A DNA stretch of 64,000 bases from positions 38,971 to 102,970 of the forward strand of contig DVOO01000022.1 in NCBI GenBank assembly GCA_018713515.1, given 5' to 3'. The translations under genes and the position numbers were made by a program. The stretch comes from Candidatus Scatomonas pullistercoris (GTDB taxonomy: Bacteria > Bacillota > Clostridia > Lachnospirales > Lachnospiraceae). The notes beneath the pieces were generated by a model, which was given only the letters and a program-made list of their open reading frames with translations, ran no database searches and was not told where the DNA came from. Shown here one piece after another: positions 1 through 7,529 of the stretch. The stretch's first letter is position 1. Each line of letters starts with the position of its first letter.

Positions 1-435
1 ATTGATGCGGACCTGACGGAAGATTTGAAGGAAAAGGGAGCAGATCTGGAGGAGGAGAAGAAGGCTCTGGAAGAGCTGTTCCGGAAGGCTCTCGGCAATG
101 AAAAGCTGGAAGTGAAGGTGGAAAATCTGAAGAACGAGAAGGTATCCGCCATGATTACCCTGTCCGAGGAGAGCCGCAGGATGGAGGAGATGATGAAGAT
201 GTACGGCATGGGAGGCATGGATGCCTCCATGTTCGGAGGACAGCAGACGCTGATACTGAACGCCAAGCATCCTCTGGTAAAATATATCTACGGGCATCAG
301 GACAGCGGCCGGGTGAATCTGTTCTGCCGGCAGCTGTACGACCTGGCCATGATCAGCCACAAGCCCCTCTCTCCCGATGAGATGACCGCCTTTATCTCCC
401 GGAGCAATGAGATCATGATGGAGCTGGCCAAATAA
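1..435 (+). CDS. htpG: HtpG (Hsp90) chaperone, C-terminal part
   Basis: The frame is open from base 1, so the gene begins upstream of the window and only about 144 C-terminal residues are seen. The segment has the acidic, Met-rich stretch (EEMMKMYGMGGMDASMFGG) and the following NAKHPLVKYI block that mark the C-terminal dimerisation domain of bacterial Hsp90. HtpG is a cytosolic ATP-dependent chaperone; its ATPase and middle domains lie outside the window. It ends 37 bases before aroK on the same strand. Assignment rests on this C-terminal block alone. Confidence 0.85.
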   Translation: MDADLTEDLKEKGADLEEEKKALEELFRKALGNEKLEVKVENLKNEKVSAMITLSEESRRMEEMMKMYGMGGMDASMFGGQQTLILNAKHPLVKYIYGHQDSGRVNLFCRQLYDLAMISHKPLSPDEMTAFISRSNEIMMELAK

Positions 436-472
436 AACGGCCGGGCAATTTTAAAAGAAAGCGGGAGAACAG

Positions 473-1003
473 ATGAGCCAGCGAAAAATACCGGGCAGCC
501 TGTTTCTGATCGGCTTTATGGGGGCGGGAAAGAGCGCAGTCTCGGCCTGCCTCCATAAGCGTTACGGAATGGAATTGCTGGAAATGGATCAGGAAATTGA
601 ACGAAGAGAGGGAATGAAGATTTCCCGGATCTTTGAAAGCAGAGGAGAAGAATATTTTCGGAGGGCGGAGACGGATCTGCTGGGAGAGCTTCAGGGGCGC
701 TCCGGCCTGGTTGTGTCCTGCGGCGGCGGGGCGGCCATGCGTCCGGAAAATGTGGCGCTTATGAAGCAAGCGGGCAGGATCGTTCTTCTGCGGGCAAAAC
801 CGGAGACAATTCTGAAAAGAGTTTCTGAAAATGATGACCGGCCGCTTCTGAGGGGCAGAAAGACGGCGGAGGGGATCCGGGAGCTGATGGACCGGCGGAG
901 TCCCGTGTATGAGGCGGCCTGCGATCTGGCTGTGGATACGGATGAGAAAAGTGTGGATGAAATATGCCGGGAGATCTTAAACCGTGTCCGGGAGGATTCC
1001 TAA
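473..1003 (+). CDS. aroK: Shikimate kinase
   Basis: A 176-residue protein, the usual length for shikimate kinase, which phosphorylates shikimate with ATP in the chorismate pathway. The Walker A loop GFMGAGKS lies at residues 14-21, followed by the substrate-binding EMDQEIE segment (about 37-43), GEEYFRRAE (about 58-66), the CGGGA loop (about 86-90) and the lid-region sequence DDRPLLRG. The start follows a GGGAGAAC ribosome site. The first Asp of the usual DxD pair is replaced by Glu37, a conservative change. The stop codon overlaps the end of the convergent DUF5721-like gene by 4 bases. No other aromatic-pathway gene is adjacent. Confidence 0.93.
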   Translation: MSQRKIPGSLFLIGFMGAGKSAVSACLHKRYGMELLEMDQEIERREGMKISRIFESRGEEYFRRAETDLLGELQGRSGLVVSCGGGAAMRPENVALMKQAGRIVLLRAKPETILKRVSENDDRPLLRGRKTAEGIRELMDRRSPVYEAACDLAVDTDEKSVDEICREILNRVREDS

Positions 1004-1491
1004 TCCAGGTCCTGCAGGCGAAGAAATTCCAGAAGCATCTGATCCCAGGCCATGTCCAGGGATTTGTCCATTGTAAAAAGCCGGAGAGAGGAACCTGTGG
1101 TCAGGGTGAGCGTTTCTCCGTTATACTGGCAGTTCAGATAGAGGCCGAAGACATCATCGGCGCTTAAATCTGGACTGCTTTTTGCCGTCAGAAGGGCCAC
1201 CTCCTCCGTGGGAAGCTGAAAAATAAATTTAAAGGAAAGAGGGGTGCGTTTTCCGCGGATCACGGACAGACAGAAGGGCCTGATCTCTGACCAGAGCACC
1301 TGCCTGCGGCCGGTTTCACGCACCTGCGCTGCCTTTTCCGACTCAAAAAAATCCGGACGAAGTTCACCGTCTATGGAGAAGGCAGCGAAAGTGGTGATGG
1401 ATGCTTCTGAGACAAGAAACCGGTCGAAGGTATCCTGCAGAAGAAGTTTGTTCATAAAATCCTTGATGTGTTTAATCTGAAGCGCTATCAT
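1000..1491 (-). CDS. DUF5721-like protein of unknown function
   Basis: A 163-residue soluble protein without signal peptide or membrane segment. It begins MIALQIKHIKDFMNKLLLQ and resembles a small family (DUF5721) that I associate with Clostridia; no biochemical role is known to me. The sequence looks like a compact alpha/beta protein with an acidic C-terminus. It lies just downstream of the CorA-type gene on the same strand (3-base gap), so the two are probably co-transcribed. Its 3' end overlaps aroK tail-to-tail. The family name is from memory of the sequence type and should be treated as tentative. Confidence 0.6.
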   Translation of the reverse strand: MIALQIKHIKDFMNKLLLQDTFDRFLVSEASITTFAAFSIDGELRPDFFESEKAAQVRETGRRQVLWSEIRPFCLSVIRGKRTPLSFKFIFQLPTEEVALLTAKSSPDLSADDVFGLYLNCQYNGETLTLTTGSSLRLFTMDKSLDMAWDQMLLEFLRLQDLD

Positions 1492-1494
1492 TTG

Positions 1495-2424
1495 TCAAAG
1501 CCAGCCTTTCTTTTTAAAATACCAGATTTCCAGAAGCACCAGCGCCAGGCATATGGCGATAAGGATAAAATACGCTGCCGGTGCCCGCAGTTCCGGCATG
1601 TGCTCAAAATTCATGCCGTACCATCCGGTCAGAAGGGATAGGGGCAGAAATATGGTAGTCACAACGGTCAGCATCCGCATGGTATCATTCTGCTTCAGAT
1701 CCATCTGGGACTGGTAAATTTCCCGGATCTGCAGGGCGTATTCCCGGAGCATCTGTATCTGGTCATAGAGCCGGCCTACCCGGGAAGCCAGTCTGGAAAA
1801 ATGGCCGGCGTATTCTTCAGGGAAAAGCCGGTTGTCGTTGCCGGCCAGGATCTCGCAGGTGTCCATCATCTGCTGGTAGCAGGCGTAAAGTTTCAGAAGC
1901 TCCCGCCGGCAGAGGTTCATATTTTTCTCCCATTCTCTGGGAAAGGATTCAGTGACTGCCTCTTCCATGGTGGAAAGACGTTCTTCATAATTGTGGAGCA
2001 GAAGCGCGCCCTCCCGGATCTGTATTTCCAGAAAACGGAAAAAAAGCTGAAAGACAGTATGGCTGCTTTTCAGCTCCTCCGACAGGAACAGTTCCCGCAA
2101 TTTCGGAAGAGATTCCTCCGGAGCGGCCAGAAGGAGACGCTTCCCGGAGATATAAAATACGGCAGAAAAAGAGCGCTGCAGAGCGTACTGTCTGTCCGGG
2201 AGCACCAGTGTGCCCAGCGTACATCCGGGCAGCAGCTCCACCTGGCTGTACCGCCCGGCCTCCTTCAGAATTCTGCTGAATACCGGATAGCCCGCCAGAT
2301 TCCGGCAGTATTCGGAAGCGTCTCCGGCAGAGAGCAGTTCCAGAAGCGGCCCCTGTTCTGCATCTTCGTTCTCCGGCGGCGCGGAGGGCAGCTCTCTCAG
2401 GTTCTCTCCCACGGCAAATCGCAT
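1495..2424 (-). CDS. CorA-family divalent cation transporter
   Basis: A 309-residue protein with the CorA architecture: a long soluble N-terminal region rich in helices, then two C-terminal membrane segments. The hallmark GMN motif is present (GWYGMNFEHMPEL) at the end of the first membrane helix, and the short basic tail FKKKGWL follows the second. CorA proteins are pentameric Mg2+ (or Co2+/Ni2+) channels of the inner membrane. The frame is open 19 codons further upstream, but the start at 2424 is chosen because AGGAGGT lies 7-8 bases before that ATG. Metal preference cannot be read from the sequence. Confidence 0.85.
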   Translation of the reverse strand: MRFAVGENLRELPSAPPENEDAEQGPLLELLSAGDASEYCRNLAGYPVFSRILKEAGRYSQVELLPGCTLGTLVLPDRQYALQRSFSAVFYISGKRLLLAAPEESLPKLRELFLSEELKSSHTVFQLFFRFLEIQIREGALLLHNYEERLSTMEEAVTESFPREWEKNMNLCRRELLKLYACYQQMMDTCEILAGNDNRLFPEEYAGHFSRLASRVGRLYDQIQMLREYALQIREIYQSQMDLKQNDTMRMLTVVTTIFLPLSLLTGWYGMNFEHMPELRAPAAYFILIAICLALVLLEIWYFKKKGWL

Positions 2425-2603
2425 GGCAGTTACCTCCTGTATCACTGTTGCTATTATACCCGAAAGAAGAAATTTGAACAACCGTTTATGAATGTTTTGT
2501 GATTTTCAGGCCCGGGTCTTTTCATTTGAAGAAAAATGTTGTATACTGCTCTTTAGTGAGCGCCGCCGGGGCGGCCGGAATCAGAAGAAGGAGAACAGTT
2601 GGA

Positions 2604-2882
2604 ATGAGTCAGAAAAAGGTCGATAAATATAAGCAGGATAAGGCCAACAGGCAGAAAACAATGAAGAGGGAGAAGATTCTCCGGAGAGTGGAGATCGCGG
2701 CAGTCGTCGTTGTTCTGGCCGCGCTGCTGGTCTGGTTCTGCATCGCCGTTTATCAGAATTCCAAAGTAAAGGCGATTGAGAACTCAGATACAGTGACTAC
2801 TTCCATGGATGTATCCGCAGTGGATACGTATCTGAACGGTCTGACCACTACATCCTCCAGCGCGGAGAGTACGGAGGAATAA
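2604..2882 (+). CDS. Small single-pass membrane protein, unknown function
   Basis: A 92-residue protein starting MSQKKVDKYKQDKANRQK, preceded by GAAGGAGAACAGTT. The first 30 residues are strongly basic, one hydrophobic helix follows (about residues 32-55, IAAVVVVLAALLVWFCIAVY), and the remainder is a Ser/Thr-rich tail. The charge distribution predicts the basic end inside the cell and the tail outside. I do not recognise a family. The open frame extends further upstream, but that part looks like leader sequence. A strong hairpin terminator begins directly after the stop codon, so it is a single-gene unit. Confidence 0.7.
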   Translation: MSQKKVDKYKQDKANRQKTMKREKILRRVEIAAVVVVLAALLVWFCIAVYQNSKVKAIENSDTVTTSMDVSAVDTYLNGLTTTSSSAESTEE

Positions 2883-2933
2883 AAAAACACAGTTGCCTGC
2901 AGCTGACAGTCAGCAGCAGACAACTGTGTTTTT
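2883..2933. terminator. Bidirectional intrinsic terminator
   Basis: AACACAGTTG (2886-2895) pairs with CAACTGTGTT (2921-2930), flanked by an A-run on the left and a T-run on the right. It can end transcription of the small membrane-protein gene from the left and of the cold-shock gene from the right. Confidence 0.8.
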
Positions 2934-2962
2934 CCTTAGGAAAGTTTTCTTCTATTACCTGA

Positions 2963-3163
2963 TCAACATTTCACAACGTTGGCGGCCTGCATTCCCTTAG
3001 CGCCCTCGGTCAGATCATAAGTAACAGCCTGGCCCTCATCCAGAGACTTAAAGCCCTCGCCCTGGATAGCGGAGAAATGAACGAATACGTCCTTTCCGTC
3101 CTCGCCGGTGATGAAGCCATAGCCCTTCTCTGCGTTGAACCACTTTACAGTTCCTTTGTTCAT
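2963..3163 (-). CDS. Cold-shock protein, CspA family
   Basis: A 66-residue single cold-shock domain. Both RNA-binding motifs are intact: KGYGFI (RNP1) and DVFVHFSAI (RNP2), preceded by the family start [10 protein letters not shown]. These proteins bind single-stranded RNA and DNA and melt mRNA structure at low temperature or in stationary phase. The ATG follows GGAGGT with normal spacing. The gene has its own promoter at 3341-3369, giving a leader of roughly 170 nucleotides that contains a large hairpin, which is in keeping with post-transcriptional control known for csp genes. Which paralogue this is cannot be told. Confidence 0.93.
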   Translation of the reverse strand: MNKGTVKWFNAEKGYGFITGEDGKDVFVHFSAIQGEGFKSLDEGQAVTYDLTEGAKGMQAANVVKC

Positions 3164-3234
3164 GTTGTAGTACCTCCATTACAAATAAGAAAAATGAAAT
3201 AATGCAAGCCCGTGAATACGTTTTTAATAAAAAT

Positions 3235-3294
3235 TCACTGGCTATTACAGATTATATTGAAGGTGAATGAAATATAATCTCTAATAACCAGTGA
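3235..3294 (-). promoter_or_regulatory. 24-bp imperfect hairpin in the csp leader
   Basis: Arms 3235-3258 and 3271-3294 are complementary at 22 of 24 positions with a 12-base loop. The hairpin lies between the inferred csp transcription start (about 3334) and the csp start codon, so it would fold in the csp mRNA leader. It is not followed by a T-run on the minus strand and so is not a simple terminator. Confidence 0.7.
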
Positions 3295-3340
3295 CTCCAT
3301 GTGCATCTCAATAATTCCATCTTCTCTAAATTGTGATTTC

Positions 3341-3369
3341 ATTATAGTCAGTAAATTTTCAAAAGTCAA
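3341..3369 (-). promoter_or_regulatory. Predicted csp promoter
   Basis: On the minus strand TTGACT and TATAAT are separated by 17 bases. Transcription would start near 3334, leaving a leader of about 170 nucleotides before the csp ATG. It stands back to back with the pyrC promoter. Confidence 0.75.
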
Positions 3370-3376
3370 GGGAAAG

Positions 3377-3405
3377 TTGCAATTCGCTCTGTTTTCCTGT
3401 ATACT
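3377..3405 (+). promoter_or_regulatory. Predicted pyrC promoter
   Basis: TTGCAA (3377-3382), a 17-base spacer, then TATACT (3400-3405). The inferred start is only about 22 bases before the pyrC ATG, so there is no room for a PyrR-type attenuator in this leader. Confidence 0.75.
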
Positions 3406-3433
3406 TGGGAAAAAGCGTAGATGGAGGGAGTTT

Positions 3434-4738
3434 ATGAGTATTTTGATCAAGGGCGGTCGGATCATTGATCCGGATACGAAGCTGGATCAGGTGGCTGATC
3501 TGCTGCTGGAAGACGGGCGGATCGTGAAAGTCGGAAAAAATATCCGAAAGAAAGCGGATACGGTTCTGGACGCCGCGGGGCTGTATGTGATGCCGGGATT
3601 TATTGATATGCATGTGCATCTGAGAGATCCCGGACAGACCTGGAAGGAAGATATTGAGAGCGGTTCTCAGGCGGCGGCCTGCGGAGGATACACCACCATT
3701 GTAGCCATGCCGAATACGAAGCCGGTGATGGATTCGCCGGACCGCATTGATTACGTAACCGTGAAGGCCAGAAGCCATTCTCCCATCCATGTACTGCAGG
3801 CCGGAGCCGCCACAAAGGGTGAAAAGGGACAGGAGCTGGCGGATATTGCCGGTATGGCCGCCCACGGGATTCCGGCCATCAGCGAGGATGGAAGATCCGT
3901 AATGAATTCGAGACTCTGCAGGGATGCCATGCTGGAGGCGGCAAAGTGCGGGATCCCGTTCCTGGATCACTGCGAGGACGCGGATCTGGCGGCAGGTGGA
4001 TGCGTGAACGAAGATGAGAACGCCAGAGCGGCCGGCCTGCCCGGCATCAGCAACGCGGCAGAGGACGCCATTGCGGCCCGGGACGCGCTGCTGGCGGCGG
4101 AGACGGGCGTGCATCTCCATCTCTGCCACTGTTCCACCAGATACAGCGCCGTCATACTGAAACTGGCAAAGGAAGCCGGCGTGTCCATTTCCGGAGAGGT
4201 CTGTCCCCATCATTTCACGCTGTGCAGCGATGATATGGTTCCAGGGGATACCAACTATAAGATGAATCCGCCCCTGCGGACCCGGGAAGATGTGGAGGCG
4301 CTGAAGCAGGCCTTGAAAGAAGATATCTTCGAGGTGATCAGTACGGACCACGCGCCCCACACCACGGAAGAGAAGTCTACGACCATGCGGAAGGCCCCCT
4401 TTGGAATCGTGGGACTGGAGACGGCAGCCGCGCTGACCTATACGGAGCTGGTGGAGCCGGGAATCCTGACCCCCATGCAGATGGCGGAAAAGATGAGCGG
4501 CAATCCGGCAAGGATCCTGAAGCTGGAGAACAGAGGCTCTCTGGCTGAGGGGAAGGAGGCGGATGTGGTCCTCCTGGATCCGGAAGCGGAATATACCATT
4601 GATGTGAAAAAGTTTGTTTCCCGCGGCAAGAATTCCCCCTTCCACGGAAGAAAGGTAAAGGGAAAGATTGTGGCTACCATCTGCGGCGGAAAGATTGTAT
4701 ACCGGGCAGCCAGAGAAAAAAACAGAAGTGAGGAGTAA
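3434..4738 (+). CDS. pyrC: Dihydroorotase
   Basis: A 434-residue class I dihydroorotase, which closes carbamoyl-aspartate to dihydroorotate in pyrimidine synthesis. The zinc-binding HVH pair is at residues 60-62 in FIDMHVHLRDPGQ, and the catalytic Asp motif STDHAPHT is near residue 300. The start is placed at 3434 because ATGGAGGGAGTTT provides a ribosome site there; the open frame runs back across the promoter but that part is not plausible coding sequence. It is the first gene of pyrC-pyrF-pyrK-pyrD, with 4 bases to pyrF. Confidence 0.95.
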   Translation: MSILIKGGRIIDPDTKLDQVADLLLEDGRIVKVGKNIRKKADTVLDAAGLYVMPGFIDMHVHLRDPGQTWKEDIESGSQAAACGGYTTIVAMPNTKPVMDSPDRIDYVTVKARSHSPIHVLQAGAATKGEKGQELADIAGMAAHGIPAISEDGRSVMNSRLCRDAMLEAAKCGIPFLDHCEDADLAAGGCVNEDENARAAGLPGISNAAEDAIAARDALLAAETGVHLHLCHCSTRYSAVILKLAKEAGVSISGEVCPHHFTLCSDDMVPGDTNYKMNPPLRTREDVEALKQALKEDIFEVISTDHAPHTTEEKSTTMRKAPFGIVGLETAAALTYTELVEPGILTPMQMAEKMSGNPARILKLENRGSLAEGKEADVVLLDPEAEYTIDVKKFVSRGKNSPFHGRKVKGKIVATICGGKIVYRAAREKNRSEE

Positions 4739-4742
4739 ACGG

Positions 4743-5675
4743 ATGATCAACAAATTAGCAGAAAAAATAAAACAGACGGGAGCGCCCGTTGTAGTGGGAC
4801 TGGATCCCATGCTCTCCTTTGTGCCGGAGCAGGTGCAGCAGAAGGCCTTCTCCGAATTCGGCGAGACCCTGGGAGGCGCCGCGGAGGCCATCTGGCAGTT
4901 TAATAAGGAGATCGTGGATCACGTGGCGGATCTGATCCCGGCGGTGAAGCCTCAGATCGCCATGTACGAGCAGTTCGGCGTTGCAGGGCTGGCGGCTTAT
5001 GAGAAAACCGTCTCCTACTGCCAGAGCAAAGGCCTGCTGGTGATCGGGGATATCAAGAGAGGAGACATCGGTTCTACCTCCTCCGCCTACGCGGTGGGTC
5101 ATCTGGGCAGAGTACAGGTGGGAAGCAGGACGTACACCCCCTTCCATGAAGACTTTGCCACCATCAATCCTTACATGGGACTGGACAGCGTAAAACCTTT
5201 TATGGATGTGTGCAGGGAGGAAAAGAAAGGGCTCTTTGTGCTGGTAAAGACCTCCAATCCTTCCAGCGGAGATTTCCAGGACCGCATGGTGGAAGGCAGG
5301 CCTCTGTATGAGCTGGTGGGAGAAAAAGTAGCCCAGTGGGGAAGCGAGCTGATGGGAGACGATTACAGCTACGTGGGCGCCGTAGTGGGAGCCACCTATC
5401 CGGAGATGGGGCGTACGCTGCGGCAAATCATGCCCAGGAGCTTTATTCTGGTTCCGGGTTACGGAGCCCAGGGGGGCAGGGGCAAAGATCTGGTGGATTT
5501 CTTCAATGAGGACGGCCTGGGGGCCATCGTGAATTCCTCCCGGGGCATTATCGCTGCCTACCGGCAGGAGGCATACGCTTCCTTCGGTGCGGAACATTTC
5601 GGGGAGGCTTCCCGCCAGGCAGTGATCGACATGATAAAAGATATTTCCGGAGCTCTGGAGGCGGCAAAAGCATGA
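4743..5675 (+). CDS. pyrF: Orotidine 5'-phosphate decarboxylase, type 2
   Basis: A 310-residue protein of the longer type-2 OMP decarboxylases, which convert OMP to UMP. The catalytic Asp-Lys-Asp signature is seen in VIGDIKRGDIGSTSSAYA. The phosphate-binding end is represented by LVPGYGAQGG and the following IVNSSRGI. The ATG follows GTGAGGAGT and lies 4 bases after pyrC. The last 4 bases overlap pyrK (ATGA), implying translational coupling. Being type 2 rather than the 230-residue type 1 enzyme is in line with other Clostridia. Confidence 0.95.
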   Translation: MINKLAEKIKQTGAPVVVGLDPMLSFVPEQVQQKAFSEFGETLGGAAEAIWQFNKEIVDHVADLIPAVKPQIAMYEQFGVAGLAAYEKTVSYCQSKGLLVIGDIKRGDIGSTSSAYAVGHLGRVQVGSRTYTPFHEDFATINPYMGLDSVKPFMDVCREEKKGLFVLVKTSNPSSGDFQDRMVEGRPLYELVGEKVAQWGSELMGDDYSYVGAVVGATYPEMGRTLRQIMPRSFILVPGYGAQGGRGKDLVDFFNEDGLGAIVNSSRGIIAAYRQEAYASFGAEHFGEASRQAVIDMIKDISGALEAAKA

Positions 5676-6442
5676 AAAGCAAAGAATGGTGCAGGATCCT
5701 TTCCCAGGAAAAAATCGCGGCGGATATCTACAGCATGTGGCTGGAAACGCCGTCCATCGCGCCGGAGGCCAGAGCCGGACAGTTCGTCTCCCTGTACTGC
5801 GGCGATAAGAGCCGCCTTCTGCCGAGACCCATCAGTCTCTGCGAGGTTGACCGGGAGGCGCGGCGCATCCGCCTGGTATACCGGATCGCGGGAAAAGGAA
5901 CAGAAGAATTTTCAAATATGAAAGCCGGTGAACAGATTTCCGTGCTGGGCCCTCTTGGCAACGGTTTTCCGCTGGAGCGGGCCAGGGGCAGAAGGGCGAT
6001 CCTCTTCGGAGGAGGAATCGGGATTCCCCCCATGCTGGAGACGGCAAAACAGCTGAAAGGGGAGAAGAGCATTGTTCTGGGATACCGGGATGAGCGTTTT
6101 CTGCAGAAAGAATTCGCGGAACAGGGAGATCTGTATATTGCCACCGAGGACGGGAGCTTCGGTACCAGGGGAAATGTGCTGGACGCGGTGCGGGAGCAGC
6201 AGGTGCAGGGAGATGTGGTCTTTGCCTGCGGCCCCGCCCCCATGCTGCGGGCCCTGAAGGCCTGGGCCGGGGAAAGAGGCATAGAGTGCTGGATCTCCAT
6301 GGAAGAGAGAATGGCCTGCGGCATCGGGGCCTGCCTGGCCTGCGTCTGCCGGTCCGGGGAGATCGATGAACATTCGCAGGTGCACAATAAGCGGGTCTGC
6401 AAGGACGGCCCGGTCTTTCTGGCATCGGAGGTGGAGCTGTGA
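5672..6442 (+). CDS. pyrK: Dihydroorotate dehydrogenase B, electron-transfer subunit
   Basis: A 256-residue FAD and [2Fe-2S] subunit that passes electrons from the PyrD FMN to NAD+. The FAD-binding RPISLCEV motif is near residue 50 and the NAD-binding GGGIGIPPM near residue 110. Cysteines for the iron-sulfur cluster are in ACGIGACLACVC (about 213-224) and RVCKDGPVF (about 243). The start overlaps pyrF by 4 bases, and the stop shares a base with the pyrD ATG (TGATG). Its presence shows that PyrD here is the NAD-linked 1B type. Confidence 0.95.
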   Translation: MKSKEWCRILSQEKIAADIYSMWLETPSIAPEARAGQFVSLYCGDKSRLLPRPISLCEVDREARRIRLVYRIAGKGTEEFSNMKAGEQISVLGPLGNGFPLERARGRRAILFGGGIGIPPMLETAKQLKGEKSIVLGYRDERFLQKEFAEQGDLYIATEDGSFGTRGNVLDAVREQQVQGDVVFACGPAPMLRALKAWAGERGIECWISMEERMACGIGACLACVCRSGEIDEHSQVHNKRVCKDGPVFLASEVEL

Positions 6443-7347
6443 TGAATACGAAGGTAAATATAGCCGGTGTGGAGCTGAAAAATCCGGTGATGACGGCCTC
6501 CGGCACCTTTGGATCCGGGGCGGAATACAGTGAGCTGGTGGACCTGAACAGGCTGGGGGCGGTGGTGACAAAAGGCGTCGCCCAGGTACCCTGGCCGGGT
6601 AATCCCACCCCCAGGATCGCGGAGGTCTACGGCGGCATGCTGAACGCCATCGGCCTGCAGAATCCGGGCATGGAAGTGTTCTGCCGGAGGGATATTCCCT
6701 TTCTGCAGCAGTTCGATACAAAGATTATTGTCAACGTCTGCGGCCACGCGCCGGAGGAATATCTGGCGGTGGTGGAGCGGCTGGCTGAAGAAAAGATAGA
6801 CATGCTGGAGATCAACATCTCCTGTCCCAATGTCAACGCGGGCTTCCTGGCCTTTGGACAGGATCCGAAGCATGTGGAGGCGCTGACCGCGGAGATTAAA
6901 AAGAAGGCGAAGCAGCCGGTGATTATGAAGCTTACGCCCAATGTAACGGATATTGCGGAGATCGCCCGGGCGGCAGAGGCCGGGGGCGCCGATGCGGTAT
7001 CCCTGATCAATACCCTGACCGGCATGAAGATCGATGTAAAAAAGAGATGCTTTGCTCTCGCCAACAAGACGGGCGGCATGTCCGGCCCGGCGGTAAAACC
7101 GGTGGCTGTGCGGATGGTATACCAGACCGCCCAGGCTGTGAAAATACCGGTGATCGGCATGGGCGGCATCGCCACGGCGGAGGATGCCCTGGAATTTATC
7201 CTGGCAGGGGCCACGGCGGTGTCTGTGGGAACGGCAAACTTTTTCAATCCCACGGCCACATTGGACATCCTTGCGGGAATAGAAGCGTATATGCGGGAAA
7301 ATAAAATCGAAGATATCCGGGAACTGATCGGAGCGGTTCATGAATAA
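6442..7347 (+). CDS. pyrD: Dihydroorotate dehydrogenase B (NAD+), catalytic subunit
   Basis: A 301-residue class 1B enzyme that oxidises dihydroorotate to orotate on FMN. The catalytic cysteine is in EINISCPNVNAG, and the phosphate-binding GMGGIATAEDAL and SVGTANFF motifs are near the C-terminus. The ATG at 6442 is preferred over the GTG three bases earlier because it forms the usual TGATG coupling with pyrK. A terminator follows, so the operon stops here. pyrE, which often sits next, is instead at 12322. Confidence 0.95.
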   Translation: MNTKVNIAGVELKNPVMTASGTFGSGAEYSELVDLNRLGAVVTKGVAQVPWPGNPTPRIAEVYGGMLNAIGLQNPGMEVFCRRDIPFLQQFDTKIIVNVCGHAPEEYLAVVERLAEEKIDMLEINISCPNVNAGFLAFGQDPKHVEALTAEIKKKAKQPVIMKLTPNVTDIAEIARAAEAGGADAVSLINTLTGMKIDVKKRCFALANKTGGMSGPAVKPVAVRMVYQTAQAVKIPVIGMGGIATAEDALEFILAGATAVSVGTANFFNPTATLDILAGIEAYMRENKIEDIRELIGAVHE

Positions 7348-7376
7348 GAACCGCTGCGGCCGGACCGGAGCAGGCA

Positions 7377-7429
7377 GAGGGAACCTTTCCATCCTCCCAT
7401 TCGGGGATAGAGAGATTCCCTCTTTTTTT
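7377..7429 (+). terminator. Terminator of the pyr operon
   Basis: GAGGGAA (7377-7383) pairs with TTCCCTC (7416-7422), followed at once by a run of seven T. The interior can pair further (ATCC with GGAT). Confidence 0.75.
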
Positions 7430-7430
7430 C

Positions 7431-7459
7431 TTGTGACCGCCCTCCGGATACGGTACAAT
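7431..7459 (+). promoter_or_regulatory. Predicted promoter for the zinc-ribbon protein gene
   Basis: TTGTGA (7431-7436), a 17-base spacer, then TACAAT (7454-7459), directly after the pyr terminator. Confidence 0.65.
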
Positions 7460-7529
7460 GAAAAAAACAGACAGATCGATTCTCCGCCAAAGGGGGAAGA
7501 TCGGAGGATATACAGAGGGGGATGATAGA

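Noticed and set aside
3416..3433. PyrR-type attenuator before pyrC
   Set aside because: The promoter leaves only about 22 bases of leader, too short for anti-terminator and terminator structures.
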